Shown: positions 42,205 to 51,342, counted from the first letter of the stretch. The stretch: 64,000 bases of DNA from JAOADN01 sp049323795 (GCA_049323795.1 JBMOOH010000001.1:62001-126000), one strand, 5' to 3'. Made by a program: numbers and translations. Notes: generated by a model from the sequence alone, not told the origin.

Positions 42205-43234
42205 TGGCGAAATCATCCTCTACAACACCGAGGACGGTCAGGCGGAGATTCAGTTCCGAGCCGTCGATGGGACTGTCTGGCTCAGCCAGTTGGAGATGGC
42301 GGAGCTCTTCCAGACAACGAAGCAGAACATCAGCCTGCACGTGCGCAACATCCTTGCCGAGGGTGAGCTGGACCAGGAGTCAACGGTCAAGGAATACTTG
42401 ACAGTTCAAGCTGAGGGCAAACGGCAGGTGAAGCGGTCGGTGACCGTGTACCGGCTCGAGATGATCCTTGCGGTCGGGTATCGCGTGCGCAGTCCCCGTG
42501 GAATTCAGTTCCGCCGGTGGGCGACCTCGGCACTGAAGGAGTATCTCGTCAAGGGCTTCGTCATGAACGACGAGCGCCTGAAGGATCCCGCCTGGGACTA
42601 CTTCGACGAGCTGCTCGAGCGGATCCGCGACATCCGGGCGTCCGAGGCGCGGTTCTATCAGAAGGTCCGCGACATCCTCGCCCTGAGCGAGGATTACGAC
42701 GCCAAGTCGCCGACCGTGAATACCTTCTATGCAACGATCCAGAACAAGATGCTCTACGCCGTCACAAGCCACACGGCGGGAGAGCTGATCCGCGCCCGAG
42801 CCAATCCCGATCAGCCGAACATGGGGCTGACGACCTGGAAGAACGCCGACAAGGGGCGCCCCCTGCGCAAGTCCGACGTCGGCACGGCCAAGAACTATCT
42901 CGGCGAGGCCGAGATCCGGGAGCTCAACCTGATCGTCGAGACCTTCCTGAACACCGCCGAGTTGCGGGCGACACGGCGGCAGACCATGCGGCTGGCCGAA
43001 TGGGAGGGGGTGCTCGACACCTTCCTGACCTCCAACGAGCTGCCGAAGCTGCAGGGCGCCGGCTCCGTCTCGGCGGAGGCCGCGAAGCGCATCGCTCACG
43101 ATCGCTACGACGCGTTCGACACCAAGCGGAAGGAAGCCGCGCGGCAGGTGGCGGCCGAGGTGGACGACCTCGAAGAGCTGAAACGCATCGCCGACGTTGC
43201 GAAGGCGGAGAAGAAGGGCCGTAGCGATGCGTAA
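42197..43234 (+). CDS. RhuM family protein
   Basis: A 345-aa protein of the RhuM (virulence RhuM/DUF4065-independent) family. VWLSQLEMAELFQTTKQNIS is the N-terminal winged/HTH-like part, then VTVYRLEMILAVGYRVRSPR and GIQFRRWATSALKEYLVKGF are the family signature, and the C-terminal half is helical (LNLIVETFLNTAELRATRRQ). RhuM genes are frequent passengers of type I restriction operons but their function there is unsettled. It overlaps hsdM and hsdS, so it is translated with them. Confidence 0.9.
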   Translation: MSDGEIILYNTEDGQAEIQFRAVDGTVWLSQLEMAELFQTTKQNISLHVRNILAEGELDQESTVKEYLTVQAEGKRQVKRSVTVYRLEMILAVGYRVRSPRGIQFRRWATSALKEYLVKGFVMNDERLKDPAWDYFDELLERIRDIRASEARFYQKVRDILALSEDYDAKSPTVNTFYATIQNKMLYAVTSHTAGELIRARANPDQPNMGLTTWKNADKGRPLRKSDVGTAKNYLGEAEIRELNLIVETFLNTAELRATRRQTMRLAEWEGVLDTFLTSNELPKLQGAGSVSAEAAKRIAHDRYDAFDTKRKEAARQVAAEVDDLEELKRIADVAKAEKKGRSDA

Positions 43235-44447
43235 TGGTTGGGTTCGCGTGCCATTCGGATCGGTTGTCACGATTGCTTCCGGACAGGTCGACCCCAAAAA
43301 GGAGCCGTTCGCTGATATGATCAGCGTCGGACCGGACAACCTCCTGTCCGGTGGAGGCATAGACAAGGAAGGACTCAGGACCGCGCGCGAACTTGGTCAG
43401 ATTTCAGGCAAGTACGCCTTCGATGCCGCGTCGATTTTGTACTCCAAGATCCGTCCAAACCTAAACAAGGTCGCACTTCCAGACTTCTCTGGAATTTGTA
43501 GCGCGGATATGTACCCGCTTTGGCCGGTTGATGAGAACCATACGGATCGCGGGTTCCTATTTTTCACACTGATCTCAGAGCGCTTTGTTTCAGAAGCAAC
43601 GTCGAGATCATTCCGCACCGGGCTTCCCAAAATCAATCGCCCTGACCTCGAAGGCATCGAAATCCTTCTTCCTCCGATTGCTGAGCAGCGTCGTATTGCC
43701 TTCGTCCTAGAAACTTGGGGGCAGGCAATCGAAAAGCTTGCCGTCCTCCGCGCCTTGAAGGAACAGCGCCTCGTCGGCCTTCGCGCAGCCCTCTTGTTCG
43801 GAGAGCTCCGCCTGAACGGCCAGCGGCGCAACTGGGCGCCGACGCGCCTTGGCGCAGTGACTCACGAACTGACCAGGCGGAATGGGGCCAAAGGGCTTGG
43901 CCGCGATTTGGTCATGGGCGTCACGAAGGCTGAAGGCGTCGTCCCCATGCGGGAACAGACCATCGCCGGCGACATCAGCCGCTACAAGCGCCTGCCGCCC
44001 CGCGCCTTCGCCTACAACCCGATGCGCATCAACGTCGGCTCCATCGCGATGAACGAACGCGAGGACGAGGTGCTGGTCAGTCCCGACTACGTCGTCTTCG
44101 CCTGCAACGCGGACGGGCTTGATGCCGACTACCTCGACCACCTGCGCAAGACGTCCTGGTGGGCCCACTACATCAACAGCGGCGGCTCGGGCAGCGTCCG
44201 TCAGCGGACCTACTACGATGACCTCGCCGCGCTGAAACTGCCCTTGCCTCAACTCGACGAGCAAAAGGCCATCGCCGCCGTCCTGAACACTGCGCGCGCC
44301 GACCTGGCCGCGACCGAGCGCGAGATCGAAGCCGTCACGCTGCAAAAGCGCGGCCTGATGCAGAAGCTCCTGACGGGCGAATGGCGAGTGCCGCTTGACC
44401 CCTCCGAACCCTCCGCAGCCACCGAGGAGACCGAACATGCCGGATAA
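43227..44447 (+). CDS. hsdS: Type I specificity subunit HsdS
   Basis: A 406-aa specificity subunit with two target-recognition domains. TRD1 spans roughly residues 1-150 and ends with the conserved LEGIEILLPPIAEQRRIAFV; TRD2 begins near RRNWAPTRLGAVTHELTRRN and ends LAALKLPLPQLDEQKAIAAV followed by the second helical spacer (TEREIEAVTLQKRGLMQKLL). The first TRD region (43300-43720) has visibly lower G+C than the rest, a sign of TRD exchange. It overlaps RhuM upstream and DUF2188 downstream. Confidence 0.93.
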   Translation: MRNGWVRVPFGSVVTIASGQVDPKKEPFADMISVGPDNLLSGGGIDKEGLRTARELGQISGKYAFDAASILYSKIRPNLNKVALPDFSGICSADMYPLWPVDENHTDRGFLFFTLISERFVSEATSRSFRTGLPKINRPDLEGIEILLPPIAEQRRIAFVLETWGQAIEKLAVLRALKEQRLVGLRAALLFGELRLNGQRRNWAPTRLGAVTHELTRRNGAKGLGRDLVMGVTKAEGVVPMREQTIAGDISRYKRLPPRAFAYNPMRINVGSIAMNEREDEVLVSPDYVVFACNADGLDADYLDHLRKTSWWAHYINSGGSGSVRQRTYYDDLAALKLPLPQLDEQKAIAAVLNTARADLAATEREIEAVTLQKRGLMQKLLTGEWRVPLDPSEPSAATEETEHAG

Positions 44448-44667
44448 GAAGAACTACTGGACCCAGCAGCGCCCGGACGGGAAGTGGGAGTCCAAGCGCG
44501 AAGGCGCGACGCGCGCCAGCAAGGTCACGGACACCCAGTCCGACGCCTGGGCGCATTCGCGCGGGAAGGCCGCTGAAACCAAGGGGGAGGCCTTCCTCAA
44601 GGGCCGCGACGGCAAGATCCGTGAGCGGAACACCTATGGGAAAGATCCCTATCCGCCGAAAGGGTGA
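44437..44667 (+). CDS. DUF2188 protein
   Basis: A 76-aa basic protein of the DUF2188 family: WTQQRPDGKWESKREGATRA, then DTQSDAWAHSRGKAAETKGE and KGRDGKIRERNTYGKDPYPP. The family is small, lysine-rich and often found next to mobile or restriction genes; function unknown. It starts within the 3' end of hsdS and ends four bases before the DUF4917 gene, so it is in the same operon. Confidence 0.82.
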   Translation: MPDKKNYWTQQRPDGKWESKREGATRASKVTDTQSDAWAHSRGKAAETKGEAFLKGRDGKIRERNTYGKDPYPPKG

Positions 44668-44670
44668 CGC

Positions 44671-45741
44671 ATGGCAGACTTCCTGACATTCGATGAAGCC
44701 ATTGGGCATTCAGCGCAATTCAAGAAGCGGCACTTGTTGCTTGGAAACGGTTTCAGCATCGCCTGTCGTCCGAAAATCTTCACGTACGGCTCTCTGTTTG
44801 AGCAGGCCGACTTTTCGACGGCACCCCGCTTGCCTGACGTATTTGACGCAGTCGGAACGACGGACTTCGAGCATATCATCAAGATGTTGGAGGACGCTTC
44901 GCGTGTTGTCCCCGTCTATTCAAAGGAGGCAACGGAGGCGGCCGCTCAAATGGCTGCGGATGCCGAAGCCCTGAAAGATATCCTCATTCAGACAGTGGCC
45001 AACAACCACCCCAATATTCCGAATGAGATCAACGACGAGCAATTCTGGGCATGCCGCCGGTTCCTGGCGCACTTCCTTGGCGACGAGAACAAGGACGGAA
45101 AGGTCTACACCCTAAACTACGACCTCCTGCTCTATTGGACCTTGATGCATGAGGACATGGGTTTCGACGACCCCATCAGCCTTGCTGCAAACGATGGCTT
45201 TGGGCGCGACGAGGACACGGAGCCGGAATATGTGAACTGGATGGGCGAGAGCGGGGCGCACGGACAGCGCGTTCACTACCTCCACGGCGCTTTGCACCTG
45301 TTCGATGCTGGTGCGGAGCTTCAAAAATACACTTGGGTCAACACTGGAAAACCCCTGCTTGAGCAAGCTCGCGAAGCCATGGGTGCGCGCAAGTTCCCCC
45401 TTTTTGTCGCCGAGGGAAAAAGCAATCAGAAGTTGGCTAAAATCAAGCATAGCGCTTACTTGCACCATTCATACAAGAGCTTCTCCTCGCAAATGGGTCA
45501 GAGGAATGATGCGCTCTTCATATTTGGGCATAGTTTGGCCGAGAACGATCAGCACATCCTGAAAAAGATTGCTCGCGGCAAGATCGGGCAGATTTACGTC
45601 GGTCTCTATGGCGAGCCCAATAGTGATGGTAACAAGGCGATCAGGTCGGCTGCGAACGCCCTTGCGGCTCACCGTGATGAACGTGTCCCGCTGTCTGTTG
45701 CTTTCTTCGATGCCGGATCCGCCGAGGTGTGGGGGGCGTGA
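44671..45741 (+). CDS. DUF4917, SIR2-like protein in the R-M operon
   Basis: A 356-aa protein. RHLLLGNGFSIACRPKIFTY near residue 20 is a glycine-rich nucleotide-binding start; GKVYTLNYDLLLYWTLMHED, RVHYLHGALHLFDAG and ALFIFGHSLAENDQHILKKI are the order of landmarks in SIR2-like proteins (GxG, TxNYD, HG, GxS..D). I assign DUF4917 on this basis. SIR2-like domains in phage defence often degrade NAD+, which would make this an abortive-infection arm beside the restriction enzyme; no activity is known for this family. Low G+C relative to hsdM/hsdR. Its TGA shares a base with the hsdR ATG. Confidence 0.78.
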   Translation: MADFLTFDEAIGHSAQFKKRHLLLGNGFSIACRPKIFTYGSLFEQADFSTAPRLPDVFDAVGTTDFEHIIKMLEDASRVVPVYSKEATEAAAQMAADAEALKDILIQTVANNHPNIPNEINDEQFWACRRFLAHFLGDENKDGKVYTLNYDLLLYWTLMHEDMGFDDPISLAANDGFGRDEDTEPEYVNWMGESGAHGQRVHYLHGALHLFDAGAELQKYTWVNTGKPLLEQAREAMGARKFPLFVAEGKSNQKLAKIKHSAYLHHSYKSFSSQMGQRNDALFIFGHSLAENDQHILKKIARGKIGQIYVGLYGEPNSDGNKAIRSAANALAAHRDERVPLSVAFFDAGSAEVWGA

Positions 45742-48700
45742 TGGATCGAGGCCATGGGTTCGATACCCGCGAGAAACACCAGTCCCAGGTTCCGGCGCTG
45801 CAGCTGCTCGTGGCGCTCGGGTTCATCCCGCTCTCGCAGGAGGAAGCGCTGCGCCTCCGCGGCGGGCGGCTGCGGAACGTGGTGCTGGACGACGTGCTCG
45901 CTGAGCAGCTGATGCGCATCAACCGCTTCACGCACCGGGGCCGCGAGTACGGCTTCGACCTCGAGGACGCGCACGAGGCGATGCGGCGGCTCAAGCCCAC
46001 GCCAGATCGGTTGAAGGGTCTGCGCGGCACCAATCAGGACATCTACGACACGCTCGTCCTCGGCACGACGATCACGAAGTCCATCGACGGCGACTCGAAG
46101 AGCTACTCGTTCCGCTACATCGATTGGGAGCGGCCGGAGAACAACGGCTTCCATGTCACTGCCGAGTTCTCGGTCGAGAGGACAGCGTCGAGCCAGACCA
46201 AGCGTTGTGACATTGTCGCGTTCGTGAACGGCATCCCGATCCTGGTGATCGAGAACAAGCGGCCGACCGAGAGCCTGAAGAAGGCGGACAGCCAGCTGAT
46301 CGGCTACCAGAACGAGGACAACATCCCGCAGCTCTTCCACTTCGCGCAGCTGCTGATCGGCATGAACCGGAACGAGGCGCGTTATGCAACCGTCGGCACG
46401 CCGCGAAAGTTCTGGCAAACTTGGCGGGACGAGGAAGACACCGACGAGGCCATCGCGCCCTTCTCAAACCGCGTGCTCACCGTGGCGGAGAAGGACGCCA
46501 TCTTCTCCGGCGACTTCGCGGATGCACGCGCCTATTTCGACGCGATGGCCGCCGAGGGCGAGCGCGCGGTCACGGCCCAGGACCGGACGGTTTATGCACT
46601 CTGCCGCCCCGAGCGGCTGCTCGATCTGATCCGCCGCTTCACAGTGTTCGATGGCGGCGTCCGCAAGGTTGCGCGCCATCAGCAGTTCTTCGGGATCCGC
46701 CGCGCCGTCGAGACCGTCAAGCAGCACGACGTTAGCGGCGCCCGCAAGGGCGGCGTGATCTGGCACACGCAGGGTTCAGGGAAGTCACTGACCATGGTGA
46801 TGCTGGGGCGCTCGCTCGCTCTCGAGCGCAGCATCGAGAACCCGCGGATCATCATCGTCACGGACCGCGACGATCTCGACAAGCAGATCAAGGACACCTT
46901 CAAGTCCTGCGACCTCGAGCCGGTCCGCGCGACGAGCGGGGCTCACCTTCTGGAGCTCGTCCAGGACAAGGCTCCGCTGGTCACCACGATCATCAACAAG
47001 TTCGACACGGCGCTGAAGAACAGCAAGCTGATGGACGAGGATCCGAACATCTTCGTGCTGGTCGACGAGAGCCATAGAACGCAGACGGGGCGCTACGGCG
47101 GCCACAGCCAATTCGCCGCCAAGATGCGCCGCCTCCTTCCGAAGGCCTGCTACCTCGGCTTCACCGGCACGCCCCTGCTCAAGAAGGAGAAGAATACGCT
47201 GTCGACCTTCGGGCGGCTGATCCACCGCTACGCCATCGACGAGGCGGTCGCCGACGGTGCTGTCGTGCCGCTGCTCTACGAGGGACGGCTCGTTGAGCAG
47301 CAGGTCTCGGGCGCCGTTATCGACCGTTGGTTCGACAAGATCAGCGAGGGGCTGACCGAGAACCAGAAGCGTGATCTGAAGCGCAAGTTCTCCCGGATGG
47401 ACGCCCTGGCCAAGACCGATCAGGCCATCCGAGCCAAGGCCTTCGACATCTCCGAGCACTTTCGCCAGCACTGGCAGGGGACTGGGTTCAAGGCCCAGCT
47501 CGTTGCCCCCTCGAAGGCCGCAGCCGTCCGCTTCAAGGAGGTTCTCGACGAGATCGGCCACGTCTCGAGCGCGATTGTCATCTCCCCGCCGGACGAAAAC
47601 GAGGGCAACGAGGAGGTCGACCAGGAGTCCAAGGACCTCGTGCGCCGCTTCTGGTCGCAGATGATGGCGAAGTACAAGACCGAGGAGGAGTACAACCGCC
47701 AGATCATCGATGGCTTCAAGGGCTCCGGCGATCCGGAGATCCTGATCGTCGTCTCCAAGCTCCTCACCGGCTTCGACGCGCCCCGGAACGCGGTGCTTTA
47801 CGTCTGCAAGTCCCTGAAGGAACACAATCTCCTGCAGGCGATTGCGCGCGTGAACCGTCTCTACGAGGACGGCGGAACGGAGAAGCAGTTCGGCTTCATC
47901 GTCGATTACGAGGGGCTGCTGGGCGAGCTGGACAGTGCCCTGACGACCTATAGCGCCTTCGAAGGTTACGAGGCGGCCGACCTTGCCGGGACGGTGCATG
48001 ATATCCGGGAGGAGATCCGCAAGCTGCCCCAGCTTCACGACCAGCTCTGGGACCTCTTCAAGCCGGTTCGGAACAAGAAGGACATGGAGCAGTTCGAGCA
48101 GCACCTTGCCGACGAGGCGCTGCGCCACGAGTTCTACGCGCGCCTCAAGGCATTCAGCCGCTGCCTGCACATCTCGCTCTCGTCCGACAAGCTGTTCGAT
48201 GTCTTCGACGAGGCCAAGGTCGATGCCCTGAAACGCGACTGGAAGCAGTTCTCCGAACTCAAGCGCTCGGTCCAGCTCCGCTACCAGGAGACGGTCGATG
48301 TCCGCGAGTTCGAGCCGAAGATCCAGAAGCTCCTTGATGACCACGTCGTGGCAATGCCGGCGGAAACCATCATCGAGGTGGTCAACATCAACGATCCCGA
48401 CGCGCTGAAGGCCGTCGTCGAAGAGACGGGGGTGTCCGAGGCCTCGAGGGCCGATCGCATCGCCAGCGCGACCCGGCGGGCGATCACCGAGAAGATGGAT
48501 GAGGACCCGACGTTCTACAAACAGTTCTCCGAGCTGCTCGAAGAGACCATCCGCGCCTACCGCGAGAAGCGGCTGTCCGAGCGCGAATACCTGAACAGCG
48601 TCGTGGACCTCGCGAGCAAGGTCGCGCGCAAGGATCGCGGCCGGGATGTTCCCGAAAGCATCCGTGGCGATGAGGATGCACAGGCGTTCTTCGGCGTCCT

Positions 48701-48968
48701 GGAAGGTCAGCTCAAGATCAAGGACGATGAGCCGGTGGCCGGCGACGAAGCAGCATCCATCGCCCTGGAGATCATCGACATCATCAAGTCCCACCTGATC
48801 GTCGACATCTGGTCGAACGAAGTGGCCCAGAACAAACTGCGCAATGCCATCGATGACTACTTCTTCGACGTTCTGCGTGACGAGAGGGGAGTCGACCTGC
48901 CCGTGGAGGTGCTCGACGACCTCGAACTCAAGATCATGGACCTCGCCCGAGCCCGGTTCGCGGCATGA
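45741..48968 (+). CDS. hsdR: Type I restriction endonuclease subunit HsdR
   Basis: A 1075-aa motor/nuclease subunit. The N-terminal PD-(D/E)XK nuclease has RCDIVAFVNGIPILVIENKR (D, E-x-K) near residues 155-175. The SF2 translocase has IWHTQGSGKSLTMVMLGRSL (Walker A), FVLVDESHRTQTGRYGGHSQ (DEAH-like), YLGFTGTPLLKKEKNTLSTF, and later VSKLLTGFDAPRNAVLYVCK with LLQAIARVNRLYEDGG (motif VI). The C-terminal helical region completes it. ATG 45741 shares a base with the preceding stop. The complete subunit set implies a working system. Confidence 0.96.
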   Translation: MDRGHGFDTREKHQSQVPALQLLVALGFIPLSQEEALRLRGGRLRNVVLDDVLAEQLMRINRFTHRGREYGFDLEDAHEAMRRLKPTPDRLKGLRGTNQDIYDTLVLGTTITKSIDGDSKSYSFRYIDWERPENNGFHVTAEFSVERTASSQTKRCDIVAFVNGIPILVIENKRPTESLKKADSQLIGYQNEDNIPQLFHFAQLLIGMNRNEARYATVGTPRKFWQTWRDEEDTDEAIAPFSNRVLTVAEKDAIFSGDFADARAYFDAMAAEGERAVTAQDRTVYALCRPERLLDLIRRFTVFDGGVRKVARHQQFFGIRRAVETVKQHDVSGARKGGVIWHTQGSGKSLTMVMLGRSLALERSIENPRIIIVTDRDDLDKQIKDTFKSCDLEPVRATSGAHLLELVQDKAPLVTTIINKFDTALKNSKLMDEDPNIFVLVDESHRTQTGRYGGHSQFAAKMRRLLPKACYLGFTGTPLLKKEKNTLSTFGRLIHRYAIDEAVADGAVVPLLYEGRLVEQQVSGAVIDRWFDKISEGLTENQKRDLKRKFSRMDALAKTDQAIRAKAFDISEHFRQHWQGTGFKAQLVAPSKAAAVRFKEVLDEIGHVSSAIVISPPDENEGNEEVDQESKDLVRRFWSQMMAKYKTEEEYNRQIIDGFKGSGDPEILIVVSKLLTGFDAPRNAVLYVCKSLKEHNLLQAIARVNRLYEDGGTEKQFGFIVDYEGLLGELDSALTTYSAFEGYEAADLAGTVHDIREEIRKLPQLHDQLWDLFKPVRNKKDMEQFEQHLADEALRHEFYARLKAFSRCLHISLSSDKLFDVFDEAKVDALKRDWKQFSELKRSVQLRYQETVDVREFEPKIQKLLDDHVVAMPAETIIEVVNINDPDALKAVVEETGVSEASRADRIASATRRAITEKMDEDPTFYKQFSELLEETIRAYREKRLSEREYLNSVVDLASKVARKDRGRDVPESIRGDEDAQAFFGVLEGQLKIKDDEPVAGDEAASIALEIIDIIKSHLIVDIWSNEVAQNKLRNAIDDYFFDVLRDERGVDLPVEVLDDLELKIMDLARARFAA

Positions 48969-49681
48969 CGCGGGAACTGCACTGCCTGAAGTACGGCGAG
49001 CAGGAGATCCGGTACGAGATCGTCCGCCGTCCGAGGAAGACGCTAGAGATCGCTGTCGAGCCGGATGCTTCGGTGGTGATCGCGGCCCCGGAGGACGCGA
49101 CGCTCGACGCCATAGAAGCCAAGCTGCGGAAGCGCGCGGGATGGGTGACGCGGCAGCAGCGGTACTTCGCCCAGTTCCTTCCAAGAACACCGGAGCGCAG
49201 GTTTGTCGCCGGTGAGACCCATCTCTACCTCGGGCGCCAGTACCGGCTGAAGGTGGTCCCGCATGTCCAGGAAAGCGTGAAGCTGATCCGCGGCTTCATT
49301 GTCGTGCAGACTCACCGGCCGACCAGGCCGGAGGTGACACGCGAACTGGTCGAGACATGGTACCGCGATCGGGCCCACATCAAGTTTCCGGAGCGGATCG
49401 AACTCTGCCTCGGTCTGTTCCCGGATCCCGAAGCATTCAGGCCGAAAGGTCTCATCGTACGCCAGACCCGGCAGCGATGGGGGTCCATGTCGCCGGCCGG
49501 ACGCTTGCTGCTGAACCGCCGCCTCGTGCAAGCGCCGGTCGACGCCATCGACTATGTCATCACCCACGAGCTTTGCCATGTGGCCGAGCCACATCACGGC
49601 CCCGCATTCTTCGAGCTACTCGACAAGGTGATGCCCGATTGGGAGCTTCGGAAGCAAAGACTGGAGCGGGCAATGGCCTGA
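48965..49681 (+). CDS. YgjP/SprT-like zinc metallopeptidase
   Basis: A 238-aa protein of the YgjP family (M48-related, DUF45). The zinc site is DYVITHELCHVAEPHHGPAF with HExxH and a third histidine; QRWGSMSPAGRLLLNRRL is the family's other landmark. It overlaps the hsdR stop by ATGA. YgjP-like genes are very often the last gene of type I operons; their role is unknown, with protein-DNA complex or HsdR turnover among the possibilities. Confidence 0.9.
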   Translation: MTRELHCLKYGEQEIRYEIVRRPRKTLEIAVEPDASVVIAAPEDATLDAIEAKLRKRAGWVTRQQRYFAQFLPRTPERRFVAGETHLYLGRQYRLKVVPHVQESVKLIRGFIVVQTHRPTRPEVTRELVETWYRDRAHIKFPERIELCLGLFPDPEAFRPKGLIVRQTRQRWGSMSPAGRLLLNRRLVQAPVDAIDYVITHELCHVAEPHHGPAFFELLDKVMPDWELRKQRLERAMA

Positions 49682-49947
49682 GAACTTCCGAACCCGGTCG
49701 CGGCAGCCCCAAACGCGACTCCAATCCAAGCAATTTAGGACGCTAGATTTTTTTTCTATCTTACAAGGACTTATAAGAAATTCACCAAACGGGCGCAGTC
49801 ATCAGGTCCGGAGAATATCGCCTTGGAGAGACCGCTTCCGGCCCACCTGGTGCCCGAGCCAGTGCTCAGCCCAACCCGCATAACCCTTGAATACAACGGA
49901 AAAATCCGGCCGCAGCCGGATCGGGAGAACGCTTTCGCGAGGGCAAG

Positions 49948-50037
49948 TGGCGGAGAGGGTGGGATTCGAACCCACGGATGGCTTGCACCATCAACGGTTT
50001 TCGAGACCGCCCCGTTCGACCGCTCCGGCACCTCTCC
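49948..50037 (-). tRNA. tRNA-Ser (anticodon CGA)
   Basis: Minus strand: GGAGAGG acceptor start (50037-50031), D-arm GCCGGAGCGGTCGAACGGGG, anticodon loop CTCGAAA inside a GCGGT/ACCGT stem giving CGA, a long variable arm (GATGGTGCAAGCCATC) typical of serine tRNAs, T-arm GTGGGTTCGAATCCCAC, then CCTCTCC, discriminator G and an encoded CCA (49950-49948). It ends 266 bp beyond the R-M operon. tRNA genes are common integration sites, but no second copy of its 3' end was recognised. Confidence 0.97.
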
Positions 50038-50222
50038 GCATCGGTGGTCGTCGTGGAGCGGGGGTTTAGCGGTGCTCCGGGGGCAGTGCAACCGCTTTCT
50101 CGGGACTGGCACCGCACCGGGGGCGCACCGGGGCGGCGGCGTACGGCGCGACGAGAAGGCGCCTTGGCATCCGGGTCCGGGCTGGCTACCTGTGGTCCGT
50201 AGGCTTCGAGGTGGTCCGACCG

Positions 50223-51044
50223 ATGCGCATCTTCCTGATCACGCCCCTCCTGCTCGTCCTGTCCGGGCCCGCGCTCGCCGGGGACGGAACCGAGGCGCTG
50301 CTCGATGCGCTGGCGATCGACGAGGTGGCCGCGATCATGGGCGAGGAGGGCCTGGGCTACGGCCGGCAACTCGAGGAGGACCTGTTTCCCGGCAGGGGTG
50401 GCGCGGCATGGGCGCGCGAGGTCGCGGACATCTATGCGCCCGACCGGTTCCTGCCCGAGTTCCGCAAGGTCTTCGGCCGGACGCTTGCGGCGGACGGCGG
50501 GGATGTCGCGGCGATGACCGCCTTCTTCACCTCGGACACCGGACGGAAGACCGTCGCGCTCGAGCTTTCCGCCCGCCGGGCGTTTCTTGACGACTCGGTC
50601 GCGGAGGCAAGCAAGCTCAAGGTCGAGGAGATGCGGGCCGAGGACGATCCCAGGCTCGCCGCGGTCGAAGCCTTCATTGAGGCCGGCGACCTGATCGAGG
50701 CCAACGTCTCGAGCGGCCTCAATGCCAGCCTGTCGTTCTACCGGGGCCTCGCCGAGGCGGGTGCAGTCCCCGGGGGCATGGCCGAGGACGAGCTTCTGGC
50801 GAGTGTCTGGTCGCAGGAGGCCGACATCCGTAGCGAGTCCACGGACTGGCTCTACAGCTACCTGACCATGGCCTATGCGCCGCTCTCGGACGAGGAGCTG
50901 CGCGCCTACATCGCCTTCTCCGCGAGCGAGGCGGGCCAGGACCTGAACCGGGCGCTGCTTGCCGGGTTCGACGCGGCGTTCCAGAGCATTTCGAGGGACC
51001 TCGGCAAGGCCGCGGGCGCCCGGATCGCCGGGCAGGATCTCTAG
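50223..51044 (+). CDS. Secreted DUF2059 domain protein
   Basis: A 273-aa exported protein. MRIFLITPLLLVLSGPALAG is a signal peptide with cleavage after ALA. The mature part has two DUF2059-like helical repeats: MTAFFTSDTGRKTVALELSA and, later, LSDEELRAYIAFSASEAGQD with FQSISRDLGKAAG. DUF2059 is a periplasmic family of unknown function. Start at ATG 50223. The TAG stop lies within the first bases of the MITE-like element, so the native C-terminus may have been altered by its insertion. Confidence 0.82.
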   Translation: MRIFLITPLLLVLSGPALAGDGTEALLDALAIDEVAAIMGEEGLGYGRQLEEDLFPGRGGAAWAREVADIYAPDRFLPEFRKVFGRTLAADGGDVAAMTAFFTSDTGRKTVALELSARRAFLDDSVAEASKLKVEEMRAEDDPRLAAVEAFIEAGDLIEANVSSGLNASLSFYRGLAEAGAVPGGMAEDELLASVWSQEADIRSESTDWLYSYLTMAYAPLSDEELRAYIAFSASEAGQDLNRALLAGFDAAFQSISRDLGKAAGARIAGQDL

Positions 51045-51342
51045 AGCCTGTCCGGCAAAAGTGGACTCCGGTTTTGGCGAACGACAGGCGCAATCAGGAA
51101 TCCAGAACCTGTCTGGCGCTTCTATCTGCGTCAGACAGGTTCTAGGGCCGGCCCGCAGGCCCGCCCCGGGGCTTGGCGCAAGCGCTGAAGGCTTTTCCCC
51201 TGACGCTGCGCAACCCGATCAGCTCCGCGCCGGCCCCCGTTGCCCAACCCGCCCAAACGGGCAAACCGAAACCCGGGGTCTCGCTCACTCTGGATAAAGT
51301 TGGGGGCAACGTCAGAGTCCGCTTTTGCCGGACAGGCCCTGA
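51043..51342. mobile_element. MITE-like element with 26-bp terminal inverted repeats
   Basis: The left end AGAGCCTGTCCGGCAAAAGT... (51043-51068) and the right end, read in complement (51340-51315), match at 24 of 26 positions. The 300-bp element has no gene. Inside is a second near-perfect stem, AGAACCTGTCTGGCGC / GCGTCAGACAGGTTCT (51104-51119 with 51128-51143). It fills the whole gap between the DUF2059 gene and the LysR gene. The same terminal motif (GAGCCTGTCCGGCAA) recurs at 58453-58467 beside an IS5-family transposase remnant, so it is probably a non-autonomous derivative of that IS. Confidence 0.7.

Noticed and set aside
49948..50037. tRNA-Ser as proven attachment site of the phage-like element
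   Set aside because: I could not find a duplicated 3' tRNA segment near 16 kb or 40 kb, and serine recombinases seldom use tRNAs.
51062..51071. TGGACTCCGG in the left MITE end as part of the repeat array at 19966-20223
   Set aside because: A single 10-mer match far away, within an inverted repeat that is explained by the IS5-like ends; probably chance.
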